From contig NC_088797.1 of NCBI RefSeq assembly GCF_011386835.1, forward strand, positions 37,757,583 through 37,821,582: a DNA stretch of 64,000 bases, written 5' to 3'. Position 1 is the stretch's first letter, and each line of letters opens with the position of its first letter. The translations under genes were made by a program, and so were the position numbers. Positions 1 through 13,043 of the stretch are shown in pieces. Under the pieces are notes generated by a model. The model had not been told where the DNA came from. It worked only from the letters and a program-made list of their open reading frames with translations, and did no database searches. Origin of the DNA: Chrysemys picta bellii. Its lineage: Eukaryota > Chordata > Testudines > Emydidae.

Positions 1-380
1 GGGGCCTAAAGTCCAGAAGGCATGATCATTGCATGTTTGTGCCAGTGCATCAAACTTAGCAATGGCAATGACTTTCAGCCATTGGCCCTGATTCAGGAAA
101 GCATCCCTTTGCAGGAAGGGCACTTAAGCATGTGCTTAAATCCCATTTAAGTCACATGTTCAAGTGCTTTCCTGAATAGGCGTGGACATTGGCACATGCC
201 TAAATGCAGGGCCGTTCTTAGGCATACGTAGAATACTTGGCTACGTAGGGCACCTAAAAATTTGGGGCACCACTGGGTTTTAGTGTCCTTCTCCTGGCTC
301 GTCCTATCCCTATTCTGACCCTTCCTGCAGGCTCCCACAGCTGTCTGCTGCAGCCTGGTGACTCTTACTACAGAGGGGAT
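1..380. other. Non-coding stretch with a possible hAT-like left end
   Basis: No gene is seen. A CAGGGCCGTTCTTAGG start at about 207 resembles hAT-type CAGGG termini, but I find neither a matching right end nor a target duplication. Confidence 0.3.
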
Positions 381-622
381 CTACCCTGTTTCCCCGAAAA
401 TAAGACATCCTCCGAAAATAAGGCCTACTTACAGTTTTGCCTCTCATTGTAATATAAGGCATCCCCCCGATAATAAGACCTCCCCGATAATAAGGCATCC
501 ACCGATAATAAGGCATTTTTCATTTCTGAAAAATAAGACATCCCCTGAAAATAAGACCTAGCGCATCTTTGGGAGCAAAAATTAATATAAGACACTGTCT
601 TATTTTCGGGGAAACAGGGTAG
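381..622. mobile_element. MITE with 27-bp perfect terminal inverted repeats
   Basis: The first 27 bases (381-407) are the reverse complement of the last 27 (596-622), starting CTACCCTGTTTCCCCG. The interior is a degenerate tandem array of a short motif close to CCGATAATAAGGCAT. There is no coding capacity, so this is a non-autonomous DNA transposon. Termini read TA-CCCTG and CAGGG-TA, which fits a TA target duplication, but the superfamily is not settled. Confidence 0.75.
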
Positions 623-1117
623 TAACTGAAAGTGAAAAAGCCTTCCAGCCTGCCAGACCTATTAGCACAACATTGAAACTGTTAAAGAGCCATTTAAGTG
701 GTAATGAAGCCATTTAACAGGCATTTGCCAAACCCCAGGTATATACTGTCAGTTTCTGAATTTACTGACAAAAACAGTTGTGCATGACTGTAATATTTAC
801 TCAGAACATGTCAGTCTACAGGACCTTAGTTTAAAAATTGCTTTTAAAATATTTCATTAGTGAGTTGGTGAAGATTATAAAATCACATCTCTAAAAAATC
901 CTTACATAGATTTGTAGATGCACAATCATCTTTAGCCGTAAATGCTTGGATCTACAGACATACCATATTTTTAATAAATCCTTCAAAAGACCACCCTTAT
1001 CTAAAATACATATTTTAATTTTTATTACTATAGTAAAAAAAACTTGCTTCTAAAGTCTTCCTGTCCTTTCTGTCCATCCCTTTCTCCCTTCACCCTTCCT
1101 CCCCACCTTGAAGAGCG
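623..1117. other. Intergenic, AT-rich, no feature seen
   Basis: Neither exon-like nor structured repeat sequence was recognised here. Confidence 0.5.
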
Positions 1118-1258
1118 TCTAGACGCGATAAATCGATCCCCGAATGCGCTCCCCATCAACTCCCGAACTCCACCAGAGTGAGAGGCGGAAGCGGAGTCGA
1201 CGGGGGAGCCATGGCCGTCAATCCCGCACTGTGAGGACCCAAGGTAAATCGATTGGGC
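1118..1258. mobile_element. Fragment of a Harbinger-like MITE
   Basis: CpG-containing sequence with TCTAGACG, GATAAATCGATCC and GGAGTCGACGGGGGAGCC matches the interior of the complete copy at 28350-28645 in the same order. Both terminal repeats are missing, so it is an internal fragment. Confidence 0.6.
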
Positions 1259-1296
1259 CAAAAAAAAACCTGAGGATTGGGCCAAAAAAAAAAACT

Positions 1297-1415
1297 GATG
1301 AGGTTCAACAAGGACAAGTGCAGAGTCCTGCACTTAGGACGGAAGAATCCTATGCACTGCTACAGACTAGGGACCGAATGGCTAGGTAGCAGTTCTGCAG
1401 AAAAGGACCTAAGGG
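1297..1415 (+). mobile_element. CR1 LINE fragment (RT C-terminal region)
   Basis: Translation from 1297 gives the CR1 segment with [14 protein letters not shown] and SSSAEKDL motifs, closely parallel to the CR1 copy at 40306-41245. It starts abruptly and is cut by the MITE beginning at 1416. Confidence 0.8.
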
Positions 1416-1508
1416 TAGGGTGACCAGACAGCAAGTGTGAAAAATCGGGACGGGGGTGGGGGGTAATAGGAGCCTATATAAGAAAAAGACCCAAAAACCG
1501 GGACTTTG
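1416..1508 (+). mobile_element. hAT-like MITE, right end missing
   Basis: It begins TAGGGTGACCAGACAGC, the same terminus as the complete short copy at 26235-26358, and continues through an AAATCGGGAC-type interior. The matching right terminus is absent. It abuts CR1 coding sequence on the left, so it either inserted into or was joined to that fragment. Confidence 0.65.
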
Positions 1509-1585
1509 GAAACATATTGGGAAACAAGTTGGGAAAATTTCATAAACATGGCTATTGTTATGGAGATCACACAAAGTAAATTAGT

Positions 1586-1690
1586 ATCAAAGGGGTAGCC
1601 GTGTTAGTCTGGATCTGTAAAAGCAGCAAAGAGTCCTGTGGCACCTTATAGACTAACAGACATATTGGAGCATGAGCTTCGTGGGTTCCC
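1586..1690 (-). mobile_element. Penelope-like 3' end fragment
   Basis: GGGGTAGCCGTGTTAGTCTG followed by GACTAACAGA and CATGAGCTTCGTGGGTT matches the 3' terminal part of the longer copy at 52173-52727. The 3' end lies at the lower coordinate. It is strongly 5'-truncated and non-coding. Confidence 0.7.
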
Positions 1691-4600
1691 TTTTTCTAAA
1701 AGCAATGAACGTTGTTATGAACACACTAAACCTCTGTGACTTATTAATTTAAAATAATGTCTTTGTTTCAGTAAGTTAAATATGTAGTAATCTGGAATGA
1801 TTACTTTATGAAGGCTTAAGAGTACATTTAAAATATAAAATCAGCTTAGAAATACTGATTAAGAAAATGTAAAACAGAAAAGAGCTGCATCATGTATTCC
1901 ATAATATTTAATGTTGTATTCAGCAAGACAGCTGACTTGCCCTTACCACAAAGCTTTTGCAAATAAATCTCTGACAAACTTCAGGGCATATCAAAAACCT
2001 GTGCCTGACATTTTTTATTCCCAAGTGTAGTGTTTTTAATTAGGTACCTTCTGCATGTCCATTCTGCGTGAGGGAGAGGGTACGGGGGTCTCTGCGGGGA
2101 ACTGTGACTCTCCGCCACCGTGAGGCGGGCCAGGCATCTCGCTATCCTTTGCTGCCTTGTCCCTTCCGCCTTCCCCACCCACCCCCAGGCATAGGGGCAC
2201 CAGTTTAATAATATTGTGTAGGGCCCCATAAATCCTATGGACCGCCCTGCAAGAATGGAGTCATCATTAATAATCCTAGCGGGAATAATCAACATGGAAA
2301 TGGGGGGGAGGAGGATGACTACTACAAGCAACGACGTGGCTGCACATTAAAATTGCTTTTGCAGTGTCTATGTGCACCTGTTTCATGAGTATTTACATTG
2401 GGAAGTAGCTTTTGGCCCACTGTATGAGCCCAAGAACAAGAGCATTTTTACTATAAGATACTTTTGATCGTACCAGAGGTTATAGTTCAAGTATAGCATT
2501 TGTTTGTGAGTAGTTCCTCTAATAGCTACAACCATCTGGCCCCATATGGTGGGAGAAAAATACTGTTAATGGAAACAGCATGCCCCACATTTGTGACAAA
2601 TGAAGCTTTTCCGCTGGACAGAACCTTTTAACGTATTTTAGTAAGATGCAAATTCACAATGTGTCCGTGGTTTGCAGTGTGTGGTAAAAGCTCAGATATT
2701 AGCTTCACAGGATGGTCATGATTAACAACAGATTTTCACCCTGAGGCACTGGGAGGAATGGAAATTTTCTGATGCTGGCTGACAGCAAGGACACATTTGT
2801 GGCACTGTTGTACTTGGAAGTACTAGGAAACATGGGGCTTGATCCTGCACCATTAAAGTCAATGAAACTTTTGCTGTGGAGTTTAAATGGGCCTAGGAAC
2901 AGGGCCTTGACCTTTAGGCAAACAAAAGGTTCATTCTAACCTGCATTCAGTGAATGGAAACCTGAATAGAACTCCCCACTGCTGTCTCAAGTCCATTTTG
3001 CCAAGGTCAATAGCTACATGTGTTCTAATATGTCATTATTGCTCCTGCTTATGGACCGTCTTTTGGCTCTTTTGCCATTGGGAAAGCGTTTTGCGAGGAT
3101 ACATCATGGAACAAGTTGCCCTTGGGGAAAGATTTCAATATAAATAGCAAATGGGTGGCTTTATATGGAACTATAGTAATTTGTTGTCATACCCCCACTA
3201 TTTAATGTAATCTAAAATTAATTTAAACTATTAATTAAACTATTAATTGGAAAATATTTACATGGTCTGTTAGTGACAGTGTTTAAAGTCTTTGCATCCT
3301 CAAAGCATTCAACAAAAAATAATTACCAAAGCACTATATAAATCCTAATATTTATTATGAATATAATTCCTATAGTGGCATTCTTGATTTTCCAATGTGG
3401 GCAACTAATTCCTCATTTATATCTTCAAATTAGAAGTCCGGTGCCTTAAATGGGTATCTGAACACTCAATTGTGGCACCAACATTTGAAAATTGAACCCA
3501 GAATTTTCTCTTTTACTGAGTTTAAGGGAAGCAGCTTCATCACATACAGAGAGCATTTGAAAGATGATTCATTTACATAATCTATAGTTCGGACTGTTAA
3601 AAATAGCTGATCAATAAGAAAGTTCTTGCCACATTTATACTGTGTACAATAGTATAATGAACCTGCTAGCTAGGGCTGGTCAAAAAATGTTCTTCAAAAC
3701 TGCTTCTCACCAAAAAGCTGGGTTTTTGATTAAACAAAATCATTCACGAAAGTGTTTATTTTCCACTGAAAATGTCATTCAAAAGCAAATACCCCAAACC
3801 ATAAGTTAGACCAAAAAGCAAAATATTTGGATTAGGAAGTGCTGTTCCGGTGCCTCAAGGGAGTTATAGCTTGGTTACCTCATGTCCCCATAGGTTCCCC
3901 AGCCAGAATATATTTCTTGTGATGCACCATGGCCAGGGTCTCCCATGAAGCACCTCTTCTCCTCTCCAAGAGTTTATGCTTTCGTTCCCTGTACTGAGAG
4001 CAGAGGGCATTGAACTCAGGAGGGGAGCTGTAAGCTGCATTAGAGCAAGGGCAGCAGGTTGGAGAAAGCAGCCTGGGAGGTGCAGAGAGAATGCTGATTA
4101 GCAGGCAGCCTGGGAGGTGAGATCAGAGGGCCAGAGTTGGGCTGAGACACACACTGTTGCTGGCAGGAGCCAAAGATAGCAATAGCAGGAGGACACATCA
4201 TTGCAGTTTACAGGCTGGTGTGGAGGAGTTACAGTGGGACTCTTTCCTTCCCACCCCTGGGGCTGAGTTGGGAACTATGGGGTTTCCTCTTTGTTGGAAC
4301 AGTTAAAGAAATTGTGCCTAGGTTGTTGGCACCATTTGTTCCTGGCAAGTCTACTGAAGGAATCCTGTCATGTATTTATGGTTACCACCTGGCCAACATT
4401 TGACTAGCCTGGCTGGGTTTTTTTATGGATTTGCCAGTTGCCAGAAAAATGAATTTAATCTGCCAGAGTTTTTTTTTTTTTACATGGAGCTAAAGATTTG
4501 CATTATCACCACAATACATGGGATATCTAATGTTAAAAGTTTCTGTGTCCAGCTTAAGATGCTGCAGTGCTCCCACTTCCGCAGGTTAAGCAACAACAAA

Positions 4601-4734
4601 TCAAAACCACTGAAAATAAAGCCGCTGTCTGCCCACCAACATGCAAGTTCACCATGCATGTGCGTAAGAGACGATTTGAGGCACGAGAGAGTGAGGAGAC
4701 GTGCAATGTTATCAATCTTATTGATGTGTTATCT
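1691..4734. other. Intergenic, mostly unassigned
   Basis: No gene recognised. It contains the partial element at 2050-2249. Positions 3675-3800, around GGGCTGGTCAAAAAATG, look like an old dispersed repeat but have no clear boundaries. Longer open frames here lack family resemblance and exon context. Confidence 0.45.
2050..2249 (-). mobile_element. Partial hAT-like repeat
   Basis: On the minus strand it begins CAGGGCGGTCCATAGG at 2249, a hAT-type terminus, followed by a GC-rich interior. The opposite end and a target duplication were not found. Family recognition only. Confidence 0.35.
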
Positions 4735-5599
4735 CAGGGGCAGGCAAAGTTTTTGGCCTGAGGGCTGCATCGGGTTTCCAAAATTGTATGGAGGGCCAGT
4801 TAGCGGACGCTGTGCCTCCCCAAACAGCCAGGCGTGGCCCGCCCCCACCCCCATCTGACCCCTCCTGCTTCTCTCCCCTGAGGCCCCCCCCCACGGGACT
4901 CCTGCCCCATCCAACCCCCCCTTCTCCCTGTCCCCTGACCGCTCCCGGAACCCCTGCCCCTGACTGCCCCCCTGCCACCCCATCCAACCCCTCCTCTCAT
5001 TCCTGACTGCCCCCCAGGGACCCCTGCCCCATCCAACCACCTCTTCTCCCTGTCCCCTGACTGCCCCTGGAACCCCTGACTGCCCCCCGCCGCCCCATCC
5101 AACCTCCCCTCTTTCCTGACTGCCCCCTGGGAACTCCTGCCCCCATTTAACCCCTCTGTTCTCTGCCCTCTGACCGCCCTAATCCCTATCCACACCTCCG
5201 CCCCCTGACCACCACTCCGAACTCCCCTGCCCTCTATCCAACCCCCCCGCTCCCTGCCCCCTTACCGCGCTGCCTGGAGCACCGGTGGCTGGCGGCGCTA
5301 CAGCCATATCGCCCAGAGCACCAGGACAAGCAGCCGTGCTGCCCAGCTGGAGCCAGCCGTGCCACCGTGCAGCACAGAGCACCAAGTCAGGCCCTGGCTC
5401 TGCAGCTGCACTGCCCCACGAGCTCGCAGCCCCGCTGCCCAGAGCATTGCGCTGGCAGCAGAGCGAGCTGACGCCACAGGGGAGGGTGAACAGCAGGGGA
5501 AGGGCTGGGGGCTAGCCTCCTGGGCCAGGAGCTCAGGGGCTGGGCAGAAGGGTCCCGTGGGCCGGATGTGGCCCACGGGCCATAGTTTGCCCACCACTG
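4735..5599. mobile_element. Large hAT-like MITE with C-rich tandem interior
   Basis: Left end CAGGGGCAGGCAAAGTTTTT and right end ATAGTTTGCCCACCACTG are imperfect inverted repeats of the same terminus as the element at 44671-52141. Inside the ends, both arms carry variants of GGGCCACATCCGG. The interior is an extended pyrimidine-rich array built on CCCTGACTGCCCC and CCCCATCCAACC. Long frames here are low-complexity artefacts. No 8-bp duplication survives. Confidence 0.7.
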
Positions 5600-6872
5600 A
5601 CCTAAAGTGTTTCCTTTGACTTCAGTGAAAGCTCTGTCAACAAAAAAGGCTGCTTTAAAACTGGATCAACATTGTCACCTAGTGGCCACTGAGATCCTCC
5701 AAAGTGGGAGAAATTCCTTGAAGGCCCTCACCCTTCCCCACAAGGATATCACTGGTGGAATGTTATAGAAATATTTTCCAAGCAGGAAGCCAGTTATTTA
5801 CTGCTAGTTCTTTATAGTATTTTAATACAAGTTTTGTCTCAAAGTGTGTCAGATTTTGCACTAAGTAAGCAGTTGTGTGTTGACAGGAACTTAAATTACT
5901 ATTCTTTTGTGTGGTTATTTTCCTTGCTATCTCTGTTTCTTTTAGAGGCCATCTTTCAGATTTCATGCTACCAGAACTATTGGGGATGCTTAGATAAGGT
6001 CCATCTCTGCTTTGACCCTTTACATAATAGTTCTGTATATCCTCTCCCCAGCTGTGAGCTTCTACTAGGTGAAGAACTTTGCTTGTATCTACCCTCTCAT
6101 TACTCTCTCTTGTTTCCTGTTTTCCTACGATCACCAGATTACAACAGGTTCTACAGTTAGTCTTTTAATTGAGCAACTAAAGTAAAAAACACACAAAGTA
6201 AAGATCCTTGTACAGGGCTTGCTATCATATCTCCTTAGGGCCTGAAAACTTAGAGACATAGCTTATTTATAAAGTACTGCTTCAAACAGCAAAAAACAAC
6301 AACAGAAGATTAAGAAAAAAGATTCCTGCTGACCCAGTTCACCTCATCAGGAAACAAAGAGAAAGGTTGTTACATGTCTTATTAAGATATCTTTAGGACA
6401 GGCCATTTACTGCCATAATCAGTCTTTTCAAACATGATTATTTCCACACGTAGGGCATAACCCTACCATTAATTTGTGTATATGTGAACTCCCACTGACT
6501 TCACTAGGTTTTATTTAAAATAAAAAGGGCATTGCATTTTGCATAAAACTACAGGGACAGTGTGAACTTCCACTAGGACAGTATATCCCAGGAAAGGGAA
6601 GCAGCAAGTTTCAGTGTTTTCTTACATACAATTTCACATTATATAATTTTAGTTTATAATTGTTTTAAGTATTTTGTTGACAGCAGCTCAGGGTATTTTC
6701 TAGAAACAAATAGCATGGAAAAACAAATTTGTGAGTAGAAGTATAATTATTGCATCAAAAAGCAACCATACCTGGCACTTGCAACCACTTAAGGCTAAAG
6801 ATCTCATACAACTTTATCATCAAGGTACCGGCAGTGTGCATGGTGCTGTACATGATGCAAAGCTGATGCACT
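5600..6872. other. Intergenic, no feature seen
   Basis: A roughly 108-residue open frame near 5834-6160 has no motif or splice context and is treated as chance. Confidence 0.45.
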
Positions 6873-6966
6873 TAGGCCAGGATCCTCAAAGATATTTGGG
6901 CTTCTAACTTCCACTGATTTCAGTGCAAGTTAGGAGCCTAAGTACTTTTGAGGATCTGGGCCCTAA
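6873..6966. repeat. Short foldback (palindromic) repeat
   Basis: The left arm (from TTAGGCCAGGATCCTCAAAG) pairs with the right arm (to TTTTGAGGATCTGGGCCCTAA) around a centre near 6920. This is a non-autonomous palindromic repeat of a type common in reptiles and birds. Confidence 0.65.
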
Positions 6967-9900
6967 ACTCTAAGGCCCCATCCTACAATCAGATTCACAC
7001 AGGCAAATCCTTACAACCAGAGTCCCATGGATTTCAGCGGGGCTCCACACGGGCACAAAGCAGCACCGATGTGGGCCAAATCATAGTATCAAGACCTTAG
7101 ACAGATCAAACATGGAAACACCAGGAGACTGAGAAGATCCTGATAACTCAATTTTGTCTTTTTGTATATGTTAAAGATGGGCATAGTGATGTTATTTTAA
7201 TGTTCATTAGGCTCATGGAAGCAGCAGGTTTCAGGAGGAAGTTAAATAGAAGCATGGGGACCTGGCACATTGTAATGGGCAGATCTTCTCAGGCATTGGG
7301 GAGTAGGGCAGGCATGAAAGAAGGCAAAGGAAGGAAGGAGGAAAGAGGGAGCAGTTAACCAGACATTTTTTAGAATTCTTCAGCTTTTAAGCATTTGGGG
7401 TATTTTCCTCTAAAATCTTCTCTTTCTCTTAGAGACTTTCCTTATTAGGCCTTCTCTCCCACAGCTCTGTTTCTGCCTTCAGTATTTTCTCTGTTCTGAG
7501 CCATTCTTACTTCAAACACTCTTCATCCTATTTCCCCTTCTCACAGGGCCAGGTAAGGAGAAAACTGAATTTCAGTCTGTCACTCACACACACACCTCAC
7601 CTACCAGCCTTCCTTGGTTTTTGCTTCTTCCCCACTACCCTATTTATCAACATTTTCCTTCTGGTCCTCAATTTCTCCCCTCCTCCCGGCAGTAGCTGAA
7701 GAAAGAAATAAGGTAACTGTGTACCAGAGAAGAGAGCAGCATACCCATTTGTCCACCTGAGTGAAGTGCTGGCTGAAGCAGTCAATTCTATCTACCTCTC
7801 CCTGTGAATCCCACCCAGCCTGCAAAGAATGGATAATGGGAAAATTTCAGGGGATGAGAAGAAAGTTGCAGGTTTCACCTGCACATCAGTGAATGATTTT
7901 TGTGTTTATGTTTGTACAGATTTTAGTACAATGGAGTCCTGCTCCATGATTAGGGCTACCAGCCAGTACAGCAATACAAACACACACATGCGTGAGCTTG
8001 TTGGTAAGCCTCAGAGATGCTGATTGCTCAGCACTTAAACAAATGACCTGATTTTCTAAGGTGCTTAAATACGGATTTAGAAGCCTAATTTTTTGGCACC
8101 TATTTTTTAAAATCTTGGCCTTAATTTCTGGGGCACAGTAAAGGAGCAAGCGTTAGATCTTATGGCAAATTCCATAGCCACAGAGTTGGGGCATACATGG
8201 GGCCCCTTGCTTTTAGCTGTGGCAGTGCTACACTCTTCTCTGACATTGTTTAAGCACAAGAACCATGATTATTAATTGACAAGACCAAACACTGTTGTGT
8301 GTTAGAGTAAAATGGGGATGTAATTCTATCCTTTTGCTTAATCTTCATTCAGAGGATGTTTTTCATTTGTTTTTCTTTTCATTGCTCATTCATAGATTGC
8401 AGATACACCCTCCTTGAATATTTCTTGAAGTTGCTAAGCTAAAAATGGAAGCTATTTTTCTGAAGCACTCTTTAGCATTACCAGGTAGGCCCCAAATTAA
8501 TGTTTTAGCAGATTTTTAAAGAACAGAACATGAGGAAAAATAAAAACAAAAATATTTAGACTGGTTTCTTTAAGCCCTTAACATCCCTCAACAGAAGATT
8601 GCTCACACACACGTATTTTTCTGTGTTGTGAGCTAATCTGCTTCTAACAGACTAATTTCTTTAACACTGGCATGCTCCCCTTCCAGCTCTGCCAAAGCTG
8701 CATTTCCAATGGCTCAGTACCACAACTGTTGGCAAGAAAAGGCCTCTGCTTTATTTATACAAATGATCAAGTAAACCATAGGCATTTTCCATTCTGGCCT
8801 TTTCTAATACTGTTGATCAAGAGTGTACACTGATCTTGATCTTTAAAAATCAGTACTGATTCAATTTCAGTCAGGAAATCCCTGGTTTCAGCTTAGGTTG
8901 TGAATTTAGATCTCATCTTTAACCCTACCCTAGCCCCGGAGCCTACATTACTGCTCCCATGCTCCATTACCAAGCTCTCGAAGCTTTATTCCACATTTCT
9001 TTGGTTCTAATAGTATGTTCCTCAAACATCTCATACTTTGATTTTGTAAATATTTCAGCCTCTAAACCAGAAATTTTCTAAGAAAGCAAAAGCATTCTGG
9101 CTTCTGATGTACATACTAGTCACTCATTTATGGCTAGAACTTACCCAACTAGGAAAAATATCCTGCCCCAAAGTATGGTCTTCTGAAATTGTAGCAGGCT
9201 TGATTTCCATCCTATATTTTCATATGCCTTACCTACAGTTTGGCAAAGTGGTTAATTTTCCAGATAGACATCCAACCTATCAATTAAACTATGAATGGGA
9301 TTCAATGGATCCTGTAAATTTTGCCATTATAAAGCCACCAAGCACTCTGCTAATATGCTGACACCCCACAAAAAAAATCAAGCACCAAATGGAATTCTGC
9401 AACACACTAAAGCATTTTATTGAATTCTAGTGCCAGCAATCTGATATGAGCCATTTGAAGATCAGCAACTTGGTTTAGAAAACCACATGCATATGCCTGG
9501 CTCTGACAGATGCATGAATAAATACATCAGAGCAAACACTTTCATTAATTAAAGTTCTGGCCCTGAATTTGCTGCCAGTACAGCCTAAACTATTCACATT
9601 TCTTTTTAATCTTTACTGAAGAAGAGCAAAAACATGACCTACAAGAATAACCTTACAGACATTTTAAATGATTTCTTAAACTAAACTGAAGTGACTCATC
9701 AGATTACATCACTCTGAAAAAACTGTTCAACCAAAATACTGTAGATGTCATAGGTTTAGTTTCTCTTAATGGAAAGATTCAATCCTAGTGTAATTAAATT
9801 CATTGTGATAATAGCCAATAATTATGATCATTAAGCAGGAACCCTTAAATTTTCCCACAATATTAAGATCTGCATATTTGCTAGCCATTCCAAGAAAGGA

Positions 9901-10715
9901 CTGTAACAATTCCTGGTAAGTGACTGTCCTAAGAGGGCACTCAACGAAATGTATTCAAAAGATATGCTCCAGATACAGACAGAACCAGCTATTTCAATGA
10001 ATGTACAAGATACAGCAGTGCAGCCCCTACATCATCCAAAATGAAACCGAGATCTAATCATTAAGTTCATGGCCCATGTTAAACATTAGGTTGAAGTGCA
10101 TTTCAGAGAAGAGGGACCTTAGACAAATTTGAATAGATTTGGTCTAACTTTTTAGAAGCCTTTGAATAGTTCCTAGCAGACAAACCAAAATGTTGCTCTT
10201 CTTTCCTCTTCCTCTTCTTATTCCTTTACTTTTGTTCCTTTGTCTCATTCCCCACCCCCACCCTCTCTCTCTCACACACACACACCCTTTCTATTCTCCT
10301 CTTGTTTATGGGGAGGAAAATTTCAGTAATAAAATTTTTAAAAAATAAAAACCATGGACCTGTGGCCAGTGGAAACTACGTATCCCAATATGCATGGTTC
10401 CATCTTGATCAGCATTGCCTGTTTATAGCATAATCCATAGTCTCAATAAGGTTTCCTACATGTTATGGGCAGAATGAGTAGTGATGCCCATAGTTAAAGT
10501 TTCATGAGCCCTTCTAAAAGGCCTCCTTGTAGTTTGAAGTCAGGGCACACATCTCCTGTTGAGGTGTGGAAGCTGTTTTGATGTTCCACCATCAGAGGTT
10601 AATAGAACCTGAGCACTTCCAGAAATCTATTGCTGGAGCTGATCATATGTATTAATAGACTTTTAAAATACTTTTGCTGTGCTGTTTTCCTTGCTTCCAC
10701 TACAGCATTTACTAA
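6967..10715. other. Intergenic, mostly unassigned
   Basis: No gene recognised. Positions about 8045-8125 resemble an old palindromic repeat (GATTTTCTAAGGTGC toward AAAATCTTGG). Short CA runs occur near 8606 and 10270. Confidence 0.45.
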
Positions 10716-10999
10716 GACCATGTCTACAACTTTGCTAGCACAGTTATGTCACTCAGGGACCACACTTCTTCGTAATACAGCTGTGAAGGCAGAAGCCCCT
10801 AGTGTAGACAGAGTTATAGCAGCAAACCGCATTTTCACAGGATAGCTTGTTTCACTCCTGGGTGGAAGGAATGTGCAGTAAACTATACCAGAAAAAACAC
10901 AGCTTTGCCAGAATAAATTGAGTCCACACAAGGAGCACTTTGCTGTCTAGTGTACTGGTATTCCCATACTGGTAAAGCACCCCTAAAGTATACATGGCC
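10716..10999. mobile_element. Harbinger-like MITE, diverged copy
   Basis: Left end GACCATGTCTACAACTTT and right end AGTATACATGGCC form diverged inverted termini of the GTCTACAC family also seen at 11055, 28350, 61158 and 61928. The left flank is TAA but the right flank is AAA, so the duplication is not intact. Confidence 0.5.
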
Positions 11000-11054
11000 A
11001 AATCCAATCAGTATGTGTGGTAGATATGACATTATCCTCGTTTAACCTTACTGA

Positions 11055-11326
11055 GGGCTAGTCTACACTAGAAGCGCTACATCAGCACAGCTGCACCAAT
11101 GCAGCTGCACCGCATTTGGTGAAGATTCTCTATGCCAACAGGAGAGCTCTCTCCCGTCAGCATAATTACTGCAGCTCCATGAGACGCGGAGCTATGTCAG
11201 CAGGAGAGCATTTCCCACCAACATAGTGCCAGTGTGGACAACGCTTAGGTCACTGTAACTTGTGGCTTTTTCACACCCCTGAGCAACGGAAGTTATATCA
11301 ACTTAAGCAGTAGTGTAGGCTTGCCC
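11055..11326. mobile_element. Harbinger-like MITE with TGA duplication
   Basis: Termini GGGCTAGTCTACACT and AGTGTAGGCTTGCCC are inverted repeats. Both sides are flanked by TGA (11052-11054 and 11327-11329), a 3-bp target duplication. It has no coding capacity. Confidence 0.7.
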
Positions 11327-11329
11327 TGA

Positions 11330-13043
11330 ATTAAGTTTAAGCTTATTGAATTAAGCTCAGTATTTTAGGAGTTCATTGTATTAAAAATGCAAATGTGTGT
11401 GTTACTGTATGTAACTTCTTTAAGGGCTAATGTAAACCCTAGGATGTGTTATGCACTTCAAAGGACTCTTTGAAACCATGTGCTAGACAAACAGAGTAGG
11501 GAAATTCCTAGGAAATAATGGGACAAGAGAAATGCAAGTATCACACCTCTGGAGCCATCCACCATTTGAAGCAGTGCATCAAGCAGAAACCCCATCATCC
11601 AGCAGCCCACCTATTCTCTGTGGCTTCAGGGACACAAATGGATTAAAAGAGCATCTCAGAACCATGAGCGTGCTGGTTCTGAGCTGAAGCTCTGCTCATC
11701 TTGTGACCACAGGAGACACTCTTGTGAGAGGTTTGAAGGACTTCTCACCAACCCGAGCTCTTGTTGGAGAAAGGGGTTGATAGCTGTTGAACTTATTAGC
11801 ACCTGTGTAGGTTTTTATTGTTTTTAATATGTTCCCTTTGTAATGCTTTCACCTTAAGGACTGTGCTCTCTTATAAAGGGCTGTGTGGTAACTCAACTGT
11901 GGCAGTTACAGTGTGTATTGTCTGAAGAGAAAAGCAAAGCAGGTCTGCATAGGCAGCCTGTCTTTTGCTGGGGATGTCGCAGTATAGGAAGGGAACTGTT
12001 CAGCCCGGAACTACCTCTGTCAGAAGGGAAAGACATGTCTCCACCCCAGAGAGGCAATGGCTGGGGAGCTAGAAGCCTAGAGTGGGTACCCTTGCTGGAC
12101 CATAGAAGAGTAATACAAGTGCAGAAAGCCTTGTAAATCTGAATTGCCTCTACCTGGCTGGTATTGCAAATTCCTCCTAGTGGGAGGAATTATTTAGTTA
12201 CGTTTGAGATAAAAAAAATGTATTTGAATTGGACTAACTTGTCTGCATCCTTGGAAGAAGGGCAATGTCTGGAGGGAGAAATACTAGGTCTATGATTGGA
12301 TTTCAGACATTGTAACTTACAGAGGTTCTAACTGAATTGGGTTTGGGAGAGTACTTAGTGGCACAACCTATGTTTTAGATCTTTGTCCTTCCTGACTGGT
12401 GAAAGCTAGAGAAAAGTACTCAGTCCTTTGACAGGAGGGATTACCAGTAGCACCTTGTCATCTCCAAAGGAAGGCATTTGCTTTAAAGGGAGCATGTATT
12501 TTGCCTATGCTTGGGGGCAGAGTGGGGGAATCCTTTGATGCAGACAACATAAATCAATATCTAAACTTTATTAAGTTTATTGACAAAGGTTGTGGCAAGA
12601 CAACTCTGTCTTTTGGATAGCACAGACTTCCTTGACCCTTTGTCCATTGGCATTCCACCCTCTGTATAGCACAGAGACCACATTTGTAATGGTCATTGGG
12701 GGTCTTCTCCTGACCCTGGATAATGACCTGTTCATGCCAATGTGCATTAGATCCATCAGCTGCCTTTGATACTGTGGTTCTTGAATTGGTGTTGGTGAGA
12801 CTGGAGTGCTTGGGGGAAGTGGATGGCCCTTCCCTGTAGTGGTTTCATTCCTTTCTTTCTGAGAGATCACCATGAGAGGTATCAAAGTCCTACATTCTCA
12901 TCCCCATTAGTGCTTTCATTATGCTGAAGGCATTCAGCTTTCATTTTCATCTCATCCCTTGTGGAGAAAGTATAGGCACATATCTTTCCCAGGGGCTGGG
13001 CAAGTTGGAGGCATGAATGAGAACTTGGCTGACAGTTTAGATG
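11330..13043. other. Intergenic, possible unassigned repeat
   Basis: No gene recognised. Positions about 11850-12140 carry an open frame of 83 codons and have the texture of an old dispersed repeat, but I cannot place termini or name a family. Confidence 0.35.

Noticed and set aside
4729..5597. Several overlapping open frames of 70-130 codons on both strands
   Set aside because: They lie in the C-rich array of a hAT-like element; the proteins are low complexity and exist in all frames because the array lacks stops.
5834..6160. A 108-codon hydrophobic open frame
   Set aside because: No signal of coding constraint, splice context or known family; compatible with chance in AT-rich sequence.
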